In this document: positions 52,816 to 63,074 of the stretch, in pieces
Layout of the letters: every line of letters starts with the position of its first letter
Numbering within the stretch: position 1 is the stretch's first letter
DNA from: CAZTTH01 sp964615975
Lineage (GTDB): Bacteria; Verrucomicrobiota; Lentisphaeria; JABSQK01; JAJFLO01
Assembly: GCA_964615975.1 (NCBI GenBank)
Contig: CAZTTH010000001.1
Coordinates: forward strand, 1-64,000
Direction of reading: 5' to 3'
Length of the DNA stretch: 64,000 nucleotides
Notes under the pieces: model-generated
The model's database searches: none
The model's input: only the letters and a program-made list of their open reading frames with translations
Told to the model about the DNA's origin: nothing
Program-made: the position numbers and the translations under genes

Positions 52816-54954
52816 ATGATAGCGGCGTTGCCACCAAATGAAGAAGCGCGACTGAAAACCTTATATCGTTACAATGTCTTAGATACGGAACCAGAATCTG
52901 CATTGGATGATCTCACCGCACTGGTGGCTCATATTTGTGGCACTCCGATTGCTCTGGTTTCATTGGTAGATGCCGACCGTCAATGGTTTAAGTCCCGTTT
53001 TGGTCTCGATATTCAACAAACATCCCGTGACCAGGCATTTTGTGCTCATGCGTTATTGCAGCCTGACGATGTAATGATCGTGGAGGATACCATCGAGGAT
53101 AAGCGATTCTCCGACAATGTACTGGTCACTGATAAGCCGCAAATCCGTTTTTATGTCGGGGCCCCTCTAATTGCCTGTGATGGCCATGCGTTGGGTACAT
53201 TGTGCGCAATCGATACCAAGCCACGTCAGCTTGATGAAAGCCAGATACAAGCTATACGGGTGTTGAGTAATCATGTCGTCACTTACCTTGAGGTGCGTCG
53301 TCAAGAAGAGGCGCGAAAACGAGCAGAAGCACATATTCATTCAATCCTTGAAGCGACACCAAACGGTCTTATCATGATTGATTCACAGGGATATATCACA
53401 TTGCTCAACATTCAGATTGAGAAATTATTTGGCTATTCACGTGAAGAACTTATTGGTCAGAATATCGATATCCTGGTTCCTGAGCGTTTTCGCGAACTTC
53501 ATCCGCATCATCGTGCGCGATACTTCTCTGAACCATCCACCCGTGCGATGGGCGTTGGACGTGACCTCTATGGGCAGCGTAAGGATGGAAGTGAGTTTCC
53601 GGTTGAGATAGGCCTGAACCCACTTACCACACCAGAGGGGCTAATGGTGTTAGCCTCGGTGGTGGATATTAGCGAACGTAAACGGTTGGAATTATTAATG
53701 AATACCAAGCAAAAGGTGCTGGACATGCTTGGCGATGGCACCAATATCAATATTATTTTGAATAAAATTGCACTTGGAATCGAGATTTATTTCACTGATT
53801 TGCTATGTTCTATCATGCTGGTGGATTCGGATGGTGTTCATTTCAGTACTAGCGTTGCTCCCAATCTTCCAGAGCCTTTCAAGCTTGCCATGGAAAGGGT
53901 TTCAATCGAGGAGCTATATGGATTGAGAGAAGGAGAAAATTACTGCGAGCAAATCCTTGTCAGTGACATCGCTGTTGATCCATTCTGGGCGGGATTTCGG
54001 GAACTGGCATTGGATAATGGTTTATATACCTGCTGGTCGACACGTGTTTTTGATACCAGTTGCCGCCTGTTGGGTATGATTCATTTGTTTAGCAAGAAGC
54101 CATATCAACCTACTTACCAAGACATTACGACGATTGAGGGGTTTGGCAATCTGATCAGCATTGCCAACGAATATTCAAGCACACATGAACTGCGACTGGC
54201 GAAAGAGAGTGCTGAAGCGGCCGACCGGCTCAAATCCGCTTTTCTCGCCACCATGTCACATGAACTGCGCACCCCACTCAATTCTATCATCGGATTTACC
54301 GGCATCATACTGAACGGCTTGGCCGGGCCATTGAATCCAGAACAGACCAATCAGTTGGGTATGGTACAGAGCAGCGCCCGTCATCTCCTTGCTCTAATCA
54401 ATGATGTCCTGGATATTTCCAAGATTGAGGCCGGCCAATTAACCCTAAGCTTTGATCCATTCAACCTTCGTGATGCTATAACCCGAATGGTTGATTTAGT
54501 CAAACCTATGGCGGATAAAAAAGGTCTGTCAATGCGAATCGATCTTTCATTTGATGAGGACGTTATCATCAGTGATCAACGCCGGGTCGAACAAATCATT
54601 CTCAACCTACTCAGCAATGCGATAAAATTTACTGAAAATGGTAGTGTGGTATTGGAAGTCACGGATGTTCCCGATTATCCCGGGAGGGTGAACAATCGTG
54701 TCATGTCGGCGGTTAGTATTTGTGTGACAGATACGGGTATTGGTATTAATCCTGAAGATTTAACCATGATATTTAACCCATTTCAACAGGTTGAAACCGG
54801 GTTGAGTCAACCAGTTGAAGGCACCGGTTTGGGACTTGCCATATCTAAGCGATTGGTTGATCTGCTAGGCGGCGACATTAAAGCTGAAAGTGAATGGTGT
54901 CGGGGGAGTAGATTTACCGTCACATTGCCAGTAAAACCTCCCGCGGAACCGTGA
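52816..54954 (+). CDS. GAF-PAS-GAF sensor histidine kinase
   Basis: 712 residues, no transmembrane segment, so cytosolic. Order: GAF (about 25-160, with SLVDADRQWFKSRFGLD and QAFCAHALLQPDD), PAS (about 170-290, LEATPNGLIMIDSQGYITLLN), second GAF-like domain (about 300-455), HisKA with phospho-acceptor H482 in MSHELRTPLNSIIG, HATPase with N box NLLSNAIKFTENG and G boxes DTGIGI and GTGLGLAISKRLV. There is no receiver domain, so it must pass phosphate to a separate regulator; the frameshifted Rcp1-like gene 160 nt upstream is the obvious former partner. Confidence 0.95.
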   Translation: MIAALPPNEEARLKTLYRYNVLDTEPESALDDLTALVAHICGTPIALVSLVDADRQWFKSRFGLDIQQTSRDQAFCAHALLQPDDVMIVEDTIEDKRFSDNVLVTDKPQIRFYVGAPLIACDGHALGTLCAIDTKPRQLDESQIQAIRVLSNHVVTYLEVRRQEEARKRAEAHIHSILEATPNGLIMIDSQGYITLLNIQIEKLFGYSREELIGQNIDILVPERFRELHPHHRARYFSEPSTRAMGVGRDLYGQRKDGSEFPVEIGLNPLTTPEGLMVLASVVDISERKRLELLMNTKQKVLDMLGDGTNINIILNKIALGIEIYFTDLLCSIMLVDSDGVHFSTSVAPNLPEPFKLAMERVSIEELYGLREGENYCEQILVSDIAVDPFWAGFRELALDNGLYTCWSTRVFDTSCRLLGMIHLFSKKPYQPTYQDITTIEGFGNLISIANEYSSTHELRLAKESAEAADRLKSAFLATMSHELRTPLNSIIGFTGIILNGLAGPLNPEQTNQLGMVQSSARHLLALINDVLDISKIEAGQLTLSFDPFNLRDAITRMVDLVKPMADKKGLSMRIDLSFDEDVIISDQRRVEQIILNLLSNAIKFTENGSVVLEVTDVPDYPGRVNNRVMSAVSICVTDTGIGINPEDLTMIFNPFQQVETGLSQPVEGTGLGLAISKRLVDLLGGDIKAESEWCRGSRFTVTLPVKPPAEP

Positions 54955-55298
54955 ATGTGTAGAGTGGAGGTTTATCCATTATTAAAGTGGCGACTTTGTT
55001 ATTTTAACCAGAGCAGCTTTTATGGTGTCGAAAAAGGTATTCAATACAATTCTCTCCGTTTTTGAATAACCACCTGAGCTCATTCAATGATTGCTGGATG
55101 AGATCAATTCAATGGCTTATGTTGAATTATTAATACAGATCAAATTACAGACAAATATGGTCATGACGCTTAATCCTAACTAATGTTGCCGCAATAATAT
55201 CCTGTAAGTATTGATATAGGGTCGACTACAACATAAGTTAAAAGGCAACAGCCCCGCTGAAAATAAGTCAGACGAAATAAAGTTAAGCATTCGCAGCT
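54955..55298. other. 344-bp intergenic region, nothing recognised
   Basis: AT-rich, no open frame of note, no RNA gene or repeat seen. Promoter of the next kinase gene is presumably here. Confidence 0.5.
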
Positions 55299-57320
55299 AT
55301 GAAAATCCTCCTTATTGAAGACAACGAGCATAATCGAAAACTTGCCGCATTTCTATTGGAACGCCATGGATATAAGGTGGTTCTTGCGACATCAGGGACG
55401 GAGGGCATAGAGCTTGCACTTCAAACGCATCCAGCACTCGTTCTCCTCGACATTCAATTGCCAGAAATGGATGGTTATGCTGTGGCCCGAACGCTCCGCG
55501 CCAATCCAAAACTGAATGCGATCCCGATAATCGCGGTAACCGCCTGTGCAATGGTCGGTGACCGTGAAAAAGCGATTGAAGCTGGTTGCCATGGCTATAT
55601 CGAAAAACCCATTAATCCACTTACTTTCGTTACCGAAATCGAGCGTTTCCTCCCATCATCTTCTAAATCGGTCGCACCTAAGATACGCGTGCTTTTAATT
55701 GACGACAAAGATGAAAACATCTATATGCTGCGAGCATTGCTTCAGGGTAATGGGTTCATTGTGGACGAGGCTCATCATGGCGCAGAAGCATTGAGTAAGG
55801 CCCGAGTAATACGTCCGGATCTGGTCATCACCGACCTTTTGATGCCGGTGATGGATGGATATACCTTCCTGCGCCATTGGAAAGCGGATGAGCAATTAAC
55901 TATTATCCCCGTTGTCGTTTATACTGCGACTTACACCGATCCGAAAGATGAACGCCTTGCCTTGGACTCGGGTGCCGATGCATTCATCATCAAACCCTCT
56001 GAACCGGATGATTTCTTGGCGCGGATTCAGAAGATTTTAATCCAACAAAATGAAGGCAATCTCAATCCGCCCATGCAACCACTAGCGGATGAGACTATTA
56101 TTCTCAAGGAATACAATCAGGCATTGATCCGGAAACTGGAGGCAAGGACCTTGCAGTTGGAGCAGGGCAATCGTGATCTGGCTAAGAGAGAGAGTCACCT
56201 GAGAGCAATTTTTGACACTGAACCCGGGTGTGTGAAACTACTGAGTTTGGATGGCAGTTTAATCGCAATGAATCGTGCGGGACTCAATATAATCGAAGCC
56301 GACTCGTTGTCGCAAATGGAAAACAGAAGTGTTTTTTCCCTGGTAGTTGAGAAAGACCGTGCCGCCTTCCGCCAATTAACTGAAAACGTCTTTCGCGGCG
56401 AGAGCGGAGTATTGGAGTTCGAATTGATCGGCCTCAAAGGTAGTCGGCGATGGTTGGAAACCCATGCAGCTCCATTGCGTAACCAGGATGGGAAGGTCTC
56501 TTCCTTATTAGCGATTACCCTGGATATCACTGAGCGAAAAAGAGCAGAAGAAGAAATTCGCTTATTAAACGCAAAACTCGAACAACGGGTGCGCGAGCGT
56601 ACCACACAACTTCTTGCCGCGAATCAAGAGCTCGAAGCCTTCACCTATTCAATATCACATGACCTGCGATCGCCGTTGCGCGCGATCAGCGGCTTTGCCG
56701 AGATTATTGCCAGTCGTCACCGTGAAAACCTGAATGAGGAAGGTCAGAGATATATCGACAACATCGTCAAATCAAGCGAACGCATGGGACATTTGATTGA
56801 CGATCTCCTGTCTTTTTCACGTCTTAATCATCAGTCAACAAGCCGAGTAACCATACCATTAAGTGAAATTTTCACATCTTTGGTCAATGAACTGACCGAG
56901 CGCCTGCATGAAGTTGGCGGAACGCTCGAAATCGCGGCGAACCTACCAAAGGTACTGGGAAATCGGAGTTTGCTAAATCAAATTTTTTCCAATCTGTTGG
57001 ATAACGCGATTACCTATCGGCGGAATCATGAGCCGGTGAAAATTAAAGTTGCTTCAAGCATTGAAGATAATTTTGCAGTTATCGAGATTCAGGACAACGG
57101 CATCGGAATTCCATCTGAATATCATGAAATAATCTTCAATGTCTTTCAGCGACTGCATGGTGATGAACACTATCCCGGTACCGGGATCGGTCTGGCTACC
57201 GTGAAGAAATCGGTCGAGTTGCTTGGTGGCGAGGTAAGACTTAAATCCGAAATTAACGCAGGTAGTACCTTTATTGTCAAATTACCAGTGGCGCCGGATG
57301 GCGAAATGGTATCATCATAA
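55299..57320 (+). CDS. Double-receiver PAS histidine kinase
   Basis: 673 residues, soluble. Two CheY-like receivers come first: REC1 (1-120) with D51 in LLDIQLPEMDG and K in IEKPIN; REC2 (about 127-250) with D179 in ITDLLMPVMDG and IIKPSEP. Then a coiled linker (about 265-300), a PAS domain with PAC (about 300-420), a HisKA with H454 in SISHDLRSPLRAISG (the phytochrome-type HDLRSPLR variant) and a HATPase with NQIFSNLLDNAI, DNGIGI and GTGIGLATVKKSV. Input receivers at the N-terminus mean that its activity is controlled by other kinases, i.e. a phosphorelay integrator. Confidence 0.95.
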   Translation: MKILLIEDNEHNRKLAAFLLERHGYKVVLATSGTEGIELALQTHPALVLLDIQLPEMDGYAVARTLRANPKLNAIPIIAVTACAMVGDREKAIEAGCHGYIEKPINPLTFVTEIERFLPSSSKSVAPKIRVLLIDDKDENIYMLRALLQGNGFIVDEAHHGAEALSKARVIRPDLVITDLLMPVMDGYTFLRHWKADEQLTIIPVVVYTATYTDPKDERLALDSGADAFIIKPSEPDDFLARIQKILIQQNEGNLNPPMQPLADETIILKEYNQALIRKLEARTLQLEQGNRDLAKRESHLRAIFDTEPGCVKLLSLDGSLIAMNRAGLNIIEADSLSQMENRSVFSLVVEKDRAAFRQLTENVFRGESGVLEFELIGLKGSRRWLETHAAPLRNQDGKVSSLLAITLDITERKRAEEEIRLLNAKLEQRVRERTTQLLAANQELEAFTYSISHDLRSPLRAISGFAEIIASRHRENLNEEGQRYIDNIVKSSERMGHLIDDLLSFSRLNHQSTSRVTIPLSEIFTSLVNELTERLHEVGGTLEIAANLPKVLGNRSLLNQIFSNLLDNAITYRRNHEPVKIKVASSIEDNFAVIEIQDNGIGIPSEYHEIIFNVFQRLHGDEHYPGTGIGLATVKKSVELLGGEVRLKSEINAGSTFIVKLPVAPDGEMVSS

Positions 57321-57799
57321 GTGGTATATTTTCTACATAAACGAGGTTTAAATTTTCATCGCATTAACTGCCTTGCTTAAAAGGACATTTACCGACAGAT
57401 AAGTCAGCATACTCGGCAAATATTATCTTACGGTTGTGATGAACTTATTTTAACCTTACTTACAGTACCATCGCTATTTGCCCAGCCTCGCTGGGAGGAT
57501 AGGTGACTTGAAATTCCGCATCTCCTTCCGAAATCAACTCATTGGTATTTTCTGCTAAAAGTTTATGAACAAATGAAAAGATCAAATCAGAATGACATTT
57601 CCCCCGACCATGGTATCATATGTTCATTTTTTTCAGTAATATGACATAAAACTTACATGTCGAGAATTGTAACCATGTCGGAAGTTTGGCGCAGTTTCGA
57701 ATTACCCAATGTATAGATGAAGAATGATGGATGCAAGTCAGCTCCTGTAAGCGGAGTGAAAATTTAAGCTTGACATCACTCACCAAAAAATATTTGAAG
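57321..57799. other. Intergenic region with a possible gene remnant on the minus strand
   Basis: 479 bp before the likely start of the hybrid kinase. On the minus strand 57615-57460 is open and reads like the end of a real protein (HSDLIFSFVHKLLAENTNEL, then GDAEFQVTYPPSEAGQIAMVL, stop), yet has no start codon and a stop directly upstream. It may be a decayed gene. I do not recognise the family. Confidence 0.35.
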
Positions 57800-60700
57800 A
57801 TGAAATCCCCGATTCGCATTCTTTCAATTGATGATAATCCGCTTGACCGTGAACTGGTGCGCGACGCGCTGAACCAGGATAATGGCAATTTTGAGATAAT
57901 TGAGGAGTCTAATCGCGCTAACTTCGAAGAACTGATTACTGCAGCAGGCACTTTTGATATCATTCTAAGTGATTTCAATATTTTGGGATTTACCGGTTTA
58001 CAAGTGCTTGAGGTCATTCTGGAGAAATGTCCAGGTACCCCAGTAATTATGCTGACTGGCACTGGTTCTGAAGAGATGGCGGTTGAAACGATGAAACGCG
58101 GCGCTGCCGATTATGTCCTCAAAACTGACCGGCACATCAAGCGATTACCACACACCATTCGCGCAGTACTTGAATCCAGCAGACTGGAGAAAGAAAATCA
58201 ACGAGTGCAAGAAAATCTGCGTGCAAGTGAATATCTGCATCGGGAATTTATGAATGGTTTGCCCGTGGCTGTATATACCACGGATATAGACGGTCGTATC
58301 ATCCTATATAATCATGCCGCGGTAGAAATGTGGGGACGACGACCGGAAGCAGGCGATCATTGGTGCGGTTCATTCAAACTTTATCGATTGGATAATCATC
58401 TTCTTCCTCATGATGCTTGCCCGATCGCATTGGCTATTAAAGAGAATCGATCTATAAATGGTATTGAAGCGATAGTCGAACGAAAAGATGGAAGTCGCAT
58501 TAATATACTTGCGTACGCAACACCATTCAGGGATAAATCCGGTGAGGTGATCGGCGCCATGAATGCGATGGTGGAAATCACGGAACGCAAACGAATAGAG
58601 GAAAAACTGCAATTAAATGAACAACATCTACGTCTGTCATTGGAAGCGGGAAAGATGGGATCGTGGGTTTGGGATCTCCATTCAAACCTATCCTTCTGGA
58701 ACCAACAAGAATATCAACTGCTAGGGTTACCACCTGGTGATGGCCAGGTCGACACTGACTTATTTTTTGAGCACGTTCATCCTGAGGACTTACCAGGATT
58801 AAAACTGGCGCTATCTGAATCCATGAAGTATCACACCTCATTTAAGCATCATTTCCGAATCATCCGTGCGGATGGGCTTACTCGCTGGATTTCTGGGCGG
58901 GGTCAAGTATCGCAGGATGATATATCCGGAAATCCGCAACAGATTTTAGGTATCAACTTCGATATCACCGAAAGTAAAGAAGCGGATGAAAAATTGCGGC
59001 AAACGACAGCCGAACTGCAACTTCGTTTTCGCCAGCAGCAGGCACTCGCCAATCTTGGTGAATTGGCCTTGCAGGCGAACGACCTTGGAAATTTGTTCCA
59101 AACAGCTATCGATATGATCTGTCAGGTTCTGGAACTGGAGTTTGGCAAGATTCTGGAACTCCAGCATGATGGACAAACTTTGCTGTTGCGCGCTGGAGTC
59201 GGTTGGAAGGAAGGTTTAGTCGGAACCGCAATGATCTCCGGAGGTAAGGATTCACAGGCAGGCTATACTCTTTTAAGTGATCAGCCAGTAATTGTGGTCG
59301 ATCTCAACACCGAAACTCGCTTTAGTGGACCGGCATTGCTGCGAGATCATGGGATTGCCAGTGGAATAAGTGTGGTTATTCGTGGTGGATCTGTGCCATA
59401 TGGGGTCCTCGGTGTCCATACCCGTCAGCATCGTGAATTCAATCAATATGACCCCTTGTTTTTGCAAAATGTCGCCACCCTGTTGGGAAATTTTATCGAA
59501 CGTCAACGTCTAGATACCCAATATCGCCAGTTGATCCAGAGTGTCCAGGATTATGCGATTCTCAGGTTGTCAACCTCAGGCACAGTGACGATGTGGAACA
59601 GCGGCGCTGAACGGATGATGGGTTTTAAGGCTGAGGAAGTTATTGGCCAGTCTGATGCAATTTTCTATCTGCCTGAAGATGTTGCCAGTGGCAAACCGAA
59701 GCGGATACTGGAAGAAGCGGCAACACATGGTCGGGCTGAACATGAGGGATGGCGACTGAAGAAGAACAACACCAGATTACTAGTCGATGCGGTCACCTTC
59801 GCTTTGACTGACGATGCTGGCTGCTTGACTGGTTATTCACGGATAATCCGTGATATCACGTTGAAAAAAAGAGAAGATGAATCACTGCGGTCGGTGGTGG
59901 ATCATTCAAGTGATGTCATCGTGACCATTGATGATAAAGGTATTATGCAATCTTGTAGTGGTTCTTTGCAAAAAGTTTTTGGGTATGACCCGGCCAGGAT
60001 CATAGGGCAGAACGTGAATTTATTAATGCCCGATCCTTGGAAAAGTCATCACGATGGTTACATCAGCGCTTATCTGCGCACCGGGCTTGCCCGGATTATC
60101 GGCAAGGTGCGGGAAGTCACAGGATGTCGCGAAAGTGGCGAATTATTCCCGCTCGAGCTTGCGATCACCGAATTTACCCTTGATGGCGCCCGCTTTTTTA
60201 CTGGCATTATGCGCGATATCACCACCCGTAAAAAGTTGGAAGATGAACTCCGGCAATCGCAAAAAATGGAAGCGATAGGACAATTGGCTGGTGGCATCGC
60301 CCACGATTTTAATAATTTGCTGACCATTATCAATGGCTTCAGTGAATTGCTCATTTATCAGTTATCATCAAATGACTCCCAAAAGAAAATGTTGCTTGAA
60401 ATCATGAATGCCGGGAATCGCGCTGCTGATCTCACTCGTCAATTGCTTGCTTACAGTCGCAAGCAGGTGTTAGCGCCATTATTACTGAATCTAAATAATG
60501 TAATATTAAACATCGAAAAGATGCTGCAGCGCTTGATTGGAGAAGACATTATGTTGTCTACCAATCTGGATCCACAGTTAAGGATGGTGAAGGTCGATCC
60601 CAGTCAAATGGAAACAGCTATAATGAACCTTGCTATCAACGCCCGGGATGCCATGCCCCGGGGGGGAAAACTGACGATTGCGACCAGTAATATTGAGGTT

Positions 60701-61393
60701 GGTGGGGATGGGTCTAAAATCTATACTGGTTGTCAATCTGGCAGTTATGTTAAGACGACCATTGCCGATACCGGCAGTGGGATGTCACCCGCAATCATGT
60801 CACGCATCTTCGAACCATTTTTCTCAACCAAGGAAGTCGGAAAAGGAACCGGATTAGGGCTGGCAATGGTTTTTGGTTTCGTTAAACAAAGTGAAGGCCA
60901 TATATCAGTCAGCAGTGAGATTGGAATGGGCACAACGTTCACCATCCTGTTACCTGTAGTGAAGGAACATTCTGAGGGTACTAAAAGAGATGAAAAGATA
61001 CAGCCTTTGCCACGGGGTAATGAAACAATATTGATTGTAGAGGATGAGGATAGTGTCAGGCGATTCGCCAGGATGGCTCTTGAAATGCAGGGCTACAAGG
61101 TGTATGAAGCGAGCAATGGACAGAATGCGATAAATTTGATCGAAACATTGGGGATTACGATCAAACTCATCATTAGCGATGTAGTGATGCCGGAAATGAG
61201 CGGACGCCAATTGGTCGACTTGCTGCGACGGTTTCATCCCGATCTTAAAGTCCTTTTCATCAGCGGTTATACCGATGACGCGGTTGTACGATATGGTGTC
61301 AGCCACGCAACGGAAGCGTTTCTCCACAAACCATTTGACAAGAATGAATTGACTCAAAAGGTACGCGCTGTTCTAGATGATAGGATTGGCTAA
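57800..61393 (+). CDS. Large hybrid histidine kinase (REC-PAS-PAS-GAF-PAS-PAS-HisKA-HATPase-REC)
   Basis: 1197 residues from ATG 57800, chosen because the receiver starts at once (PIRILSIDDN); an in-frame ATG lies 69 nt earlier. Domain order: REC (1-120, D58 in IILSDFNI), two PAS (about 140-270 and 280-400), GAF (about 420-575), two PAS (about 580-700 and 705-820), HisKA with H835 in GGIAHDFNNLLTIINGF, HATPase with MNLAINARDAMP and GTGLGLAMVFGFV, and a C-terminal REC with D1127 in LIISDVVMPEMSG. The HDFNN form of the H box belongs to the NtrB-like HPK4 class. No transmembrane region. The two PAS-4 boxes contain no obvious haem motif. Confidence 0.95.
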   Translation: MKSPIRILSIDDNPLDRELVRDALNQDNGNFEIIEESNRANFEELITAAGTFDIILSDFNILGFTGLQVLEVILEKCPGTPVIMLTGTGSEEMAVETMKRGAADYVLKTDRHIKRLPHTIRAVLESSRLEKENQRVQENLRASEYLHREFMNGLPVAVYTTDIDGRIILYNHAAVEMWGRRPEAGDHWCGSFKLYRLDNHLLPHDACPIALAIKENRSINGIEAIVERKDGSRINILAYATPFRDKSGEVIGAMNAMVEITERKRIEEKLQLNEQHLRLSLEAGKMGSWVWDLHSNLSFWNQQEYQLLGLPPGDGQVDTDLFFEHVHPEDLPGLKLALSESMKYHTSFKHHFRIIRADGLTRWISGRGQVSQDDISGNPQQILGINFDITESKEADEKLRQTTAELQLRFRQQQALANLGELALQANDLGNLFQTAIDMICQVLELEFGKILELQHDGQTLLLRAGVGWKEGLVGTAMISGGKDSQAGYTLLSDQPVIVVDLNTETRFSGPALLRDHGIASGISVVIRGGSVPYGVLGVHTRQHREFNQYDPLFLQNVATLLGNFIERQRLDTQYRQLIQSVQDYAILRLSTSGTVTMWNSGAERMMGFKAEEVIGQSDAIFYLPEDVASGKPKRILEEAATHGRAEHEGWRLKKNNTRLLVDAVTFALTDDAGCLTGYSRIIRDITLKKREDESLRSVVDHSSDVIVTIDDKGIMQSCSGSLQKVFGYDPARIIGQNVNLLMPDPWKSHHDGYISAYLRTGLARIIGKVREVTGCRESGELFPLELAITEFTLDGARFFTGIMRDITTRKKLEDELRQSQKMEAIGQLAGGIAHDFNNLLTIINGFSELLIYQLSSNDSQKKMLLEIMNAGNRAADLTRQLLAYSRKQVLAPLLLNLNNVILNIEKMLQRLIGEDIMLSTNLDPQLRMVKVDPSQMETAIMNLAINARDAMPRGGKLTIATSNIEVGGDGSKIYTGCQSGSYVKTTIADTGSGMSPAIMSRIFEPFFSTKEVGKGTGLGLAMVFGFVKQSEGHISVSSEIGMGTTFTILLPVVKEHSEGTKRDEKIQPLPRGNETILIVEDEDSVRRFARMALEMQGYKVYEASNGQNAINLIETLGITIKLIISDVVMPEMSGRQLVDLLRRFHPDLKVLFISGYTDDAVVRYGVSHATEAFLHKPFDKNELTQKVRAVLDDRIG

Positions 61394-61398
61394 TCCCA

Positions 61399-62505
61399 TT
61401 ATATTCCCGTCAGGCGCATCTCTGTCACCCAGTTCTGAATCTTGTTCTGAGTGGCAAGGAATAAGGGTTTATTGATTAGGATGTCGAGATATTTTTTATA
61501 GAGCGCCAAGAAGGCTTCGTTGAAGATTTCGAGAAACTTGATCCGCTCCTGAAAGCGACTGCCAGAATCGAGTTCTTCGACTTGGGGCAAGGTTAATCCC
61601 CGATAAAAGAACCGATCAGTATCGAGAGTGAACAACCAGATTTCATCCTTTTCACGTGCCAGGGTCAATCTCGCCTGTCGCAGTTTTTTCCCTTGGATTA
61701 AAGCCGTTTGAGCTTCCGGGCTGATCGTCGGCAAGCCCTTGCGGATGACCATTTCCTGCGCTTTTTCACCATCACCGATGAAGGTTAATGGTCCATCGAT
61801 CAGAATGCTGAAGGTTCCCAATTCCGGTGTCGGAAATATACCCCCTTCGATTTCCTGGAAATACCAGATCCAGGTCAGAAAATCCCGTCCAATCGTCAGT
61901 TCCGAATCGGGTTCGCGGCCGGTTGGCGAAAAATTCATGGGGCGCAAAGTATCCGTGTCGATCTGAAAATAGTGGAATGCGACTTCTTCTGGGGTTAACG
62001 GTTCGAGTGAAATTTCGAAGGTTTCGTAAAAAAAATCAATGAAACGATCAACTTGCGGCACCGATGTTGAGCCGATGAACAACAAATCGCTGCGGGCATT
62101 GATGACAAATGGAATACCCACCAAGGTTGGCGGCATCTGTTCGATCAGCCGTTCCGCAACGGTCTCCCTGACCTCTTTTTTCTGGCGGCGATTGAGATAG
62201 GTCATCTTGCTTTCACGCAGCAGTTTGAGTTCAGATAACTGGCATTCAGCGCGAAATAGGGAGGGGGGGATTTTGCGATTGGCGAGGCGTAAATGCAAAT
62301 GGGTAAATCCGCCGGTGATGGCGGTGTCATCATTGATCTCGATCTCTAGGAGATGGCGACCACTGACCCAACCCACTTCGAGGTCTTCCTTAAGGGCTAG
62401 AAGAGAGGTCCCCTTTCTGGCATCAAATCGAGCCCATTTATCCGCGGGCAGGTTGGTTGGCATATGGCAGATAGTCAATGGTATGGATCCTTTATCGAAT
62501 GGCAT
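61399..62505 (-). CDS. RdgC-like recombination-associated protein
   Basis: 368 residues. RdgC is a ring-shaped DNA-binding protein that limits RecA. The evidence is pattern similarity: LLALKEDLEVGWVSGRHL near the start, RRQKKEVRETVAERLIEQMPPTLVGIPFVINARSDLLFIGS with FYETF in the middle, and GRDFLTWIWYFQE, a phrase typical of RdgC-like proteins in delta-type bacteria. It is longer than E. coli RdgC (303 aa). Convergent with the hybrid kinase gene, only 5 nt between stops. Family call moderate. Confidence 0.6.
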   Translation of the reverse strand: MPFDKGSIPLTICHMPTNLPADKWARFDARKGTSLLALKEDLEVGWVSGRHLLEIEINDDTAITGGFTHLHLRLANRKIPPSLFRAECQLSELKLLRESKMTYLNRRQKKEVRETVAERLIEQMPPTLVGIPFVINARSDLLFIGSTSVPQVDRFIDFFYETFEISLEPLTPEEVAFHYFQIDTDTLRPMNFSPTGREPDSELTIGRDFLTWIWYFQEIEGGIFPTPELGTFSILIDGPLTFIGDGEKAQEMVIRKGLPTISPEAQTALIQGKKLRQARLTLAREKDEIWLFTLDTDRFFYRGLTLPQVEELDSGSRFQERIKFLEIFNEAFLALYKKYLDILINKPLFLATQNKIQNWVTEMRLTGI

Positions 62506-62732
62506 ATTTACATTTCCTTATTTTTACCGGGAATAAATCCGCTCCGGCAGGGCTGTCGCGATCTTAAGCTTGATTCATCATTACAATTCACATTACCAAT
62601 GACCGCTTAATCCAGAGAGATTAATGGGGTATTCCGCTATAGATAACTATTCAATTCAGGAGTAATGTGAGGCGCTGATATTCTCATGTTAATTGGAATT
62701 TGCAAGTCATACCCAACCGGAAAATTGATATT

Positions 62733-63074
62733 ATGGCTTTTAACAACGATCTTGCTGAACTGGTTAGAAAAATCCTCTCAGGGCAAATCAGGGTAGTGGA
62801 AAAGAAGATGTTTGGCGGCGTTGGGTTCCTGGTTAATGGCAATATGATTTGCGGCATATTGCGGGAAGATTTGATTGTGCGAATCGGATTATCAAACTAT
62901 GAGTGGGCATTGCAGCAGACCGGAGTTCGTCAATTCGATATAACTGGACGGATAATGAAAGGGTGGATCATGATCTCCCCGGCTGGAATAGAGGACAAAA
63001 ACAGCCTGAAAAGATGGACAGATATGGGGGTTGACTTCGCCTTAACTCTACCGCCTAAGGAATCAAACCATTAA
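62733..63074 (+). CDS. TfoX N-terminal domain protein
   Basis: 113 residues from ATG 62733; an upstream in-frame start adds 11 unlikely residues. The TfoX_N fold is shown by VVEKKMFGGVGFLVNGNMICGILREDLIVRIG and FDITGRIMKGWIMISPAGI. In gamma-proteobacteria TfoX/Sxy promotes competence, but stand-alone TfoX_N proteins like this one occur widely with no known role. Its stop overlaps the convergent phosphatase gene by 4 nt. Confidence 0.9.
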   Translation: MAFNNDLAELVRKILSGQIRVVEKKMFGGVGFLVNGNMICGILREDLIVRIGLSNYEWALQQTGVRQFDITGRIMKGWIMISPAGIEDKNSLKRWTDMGVDFALTLPPKESNH

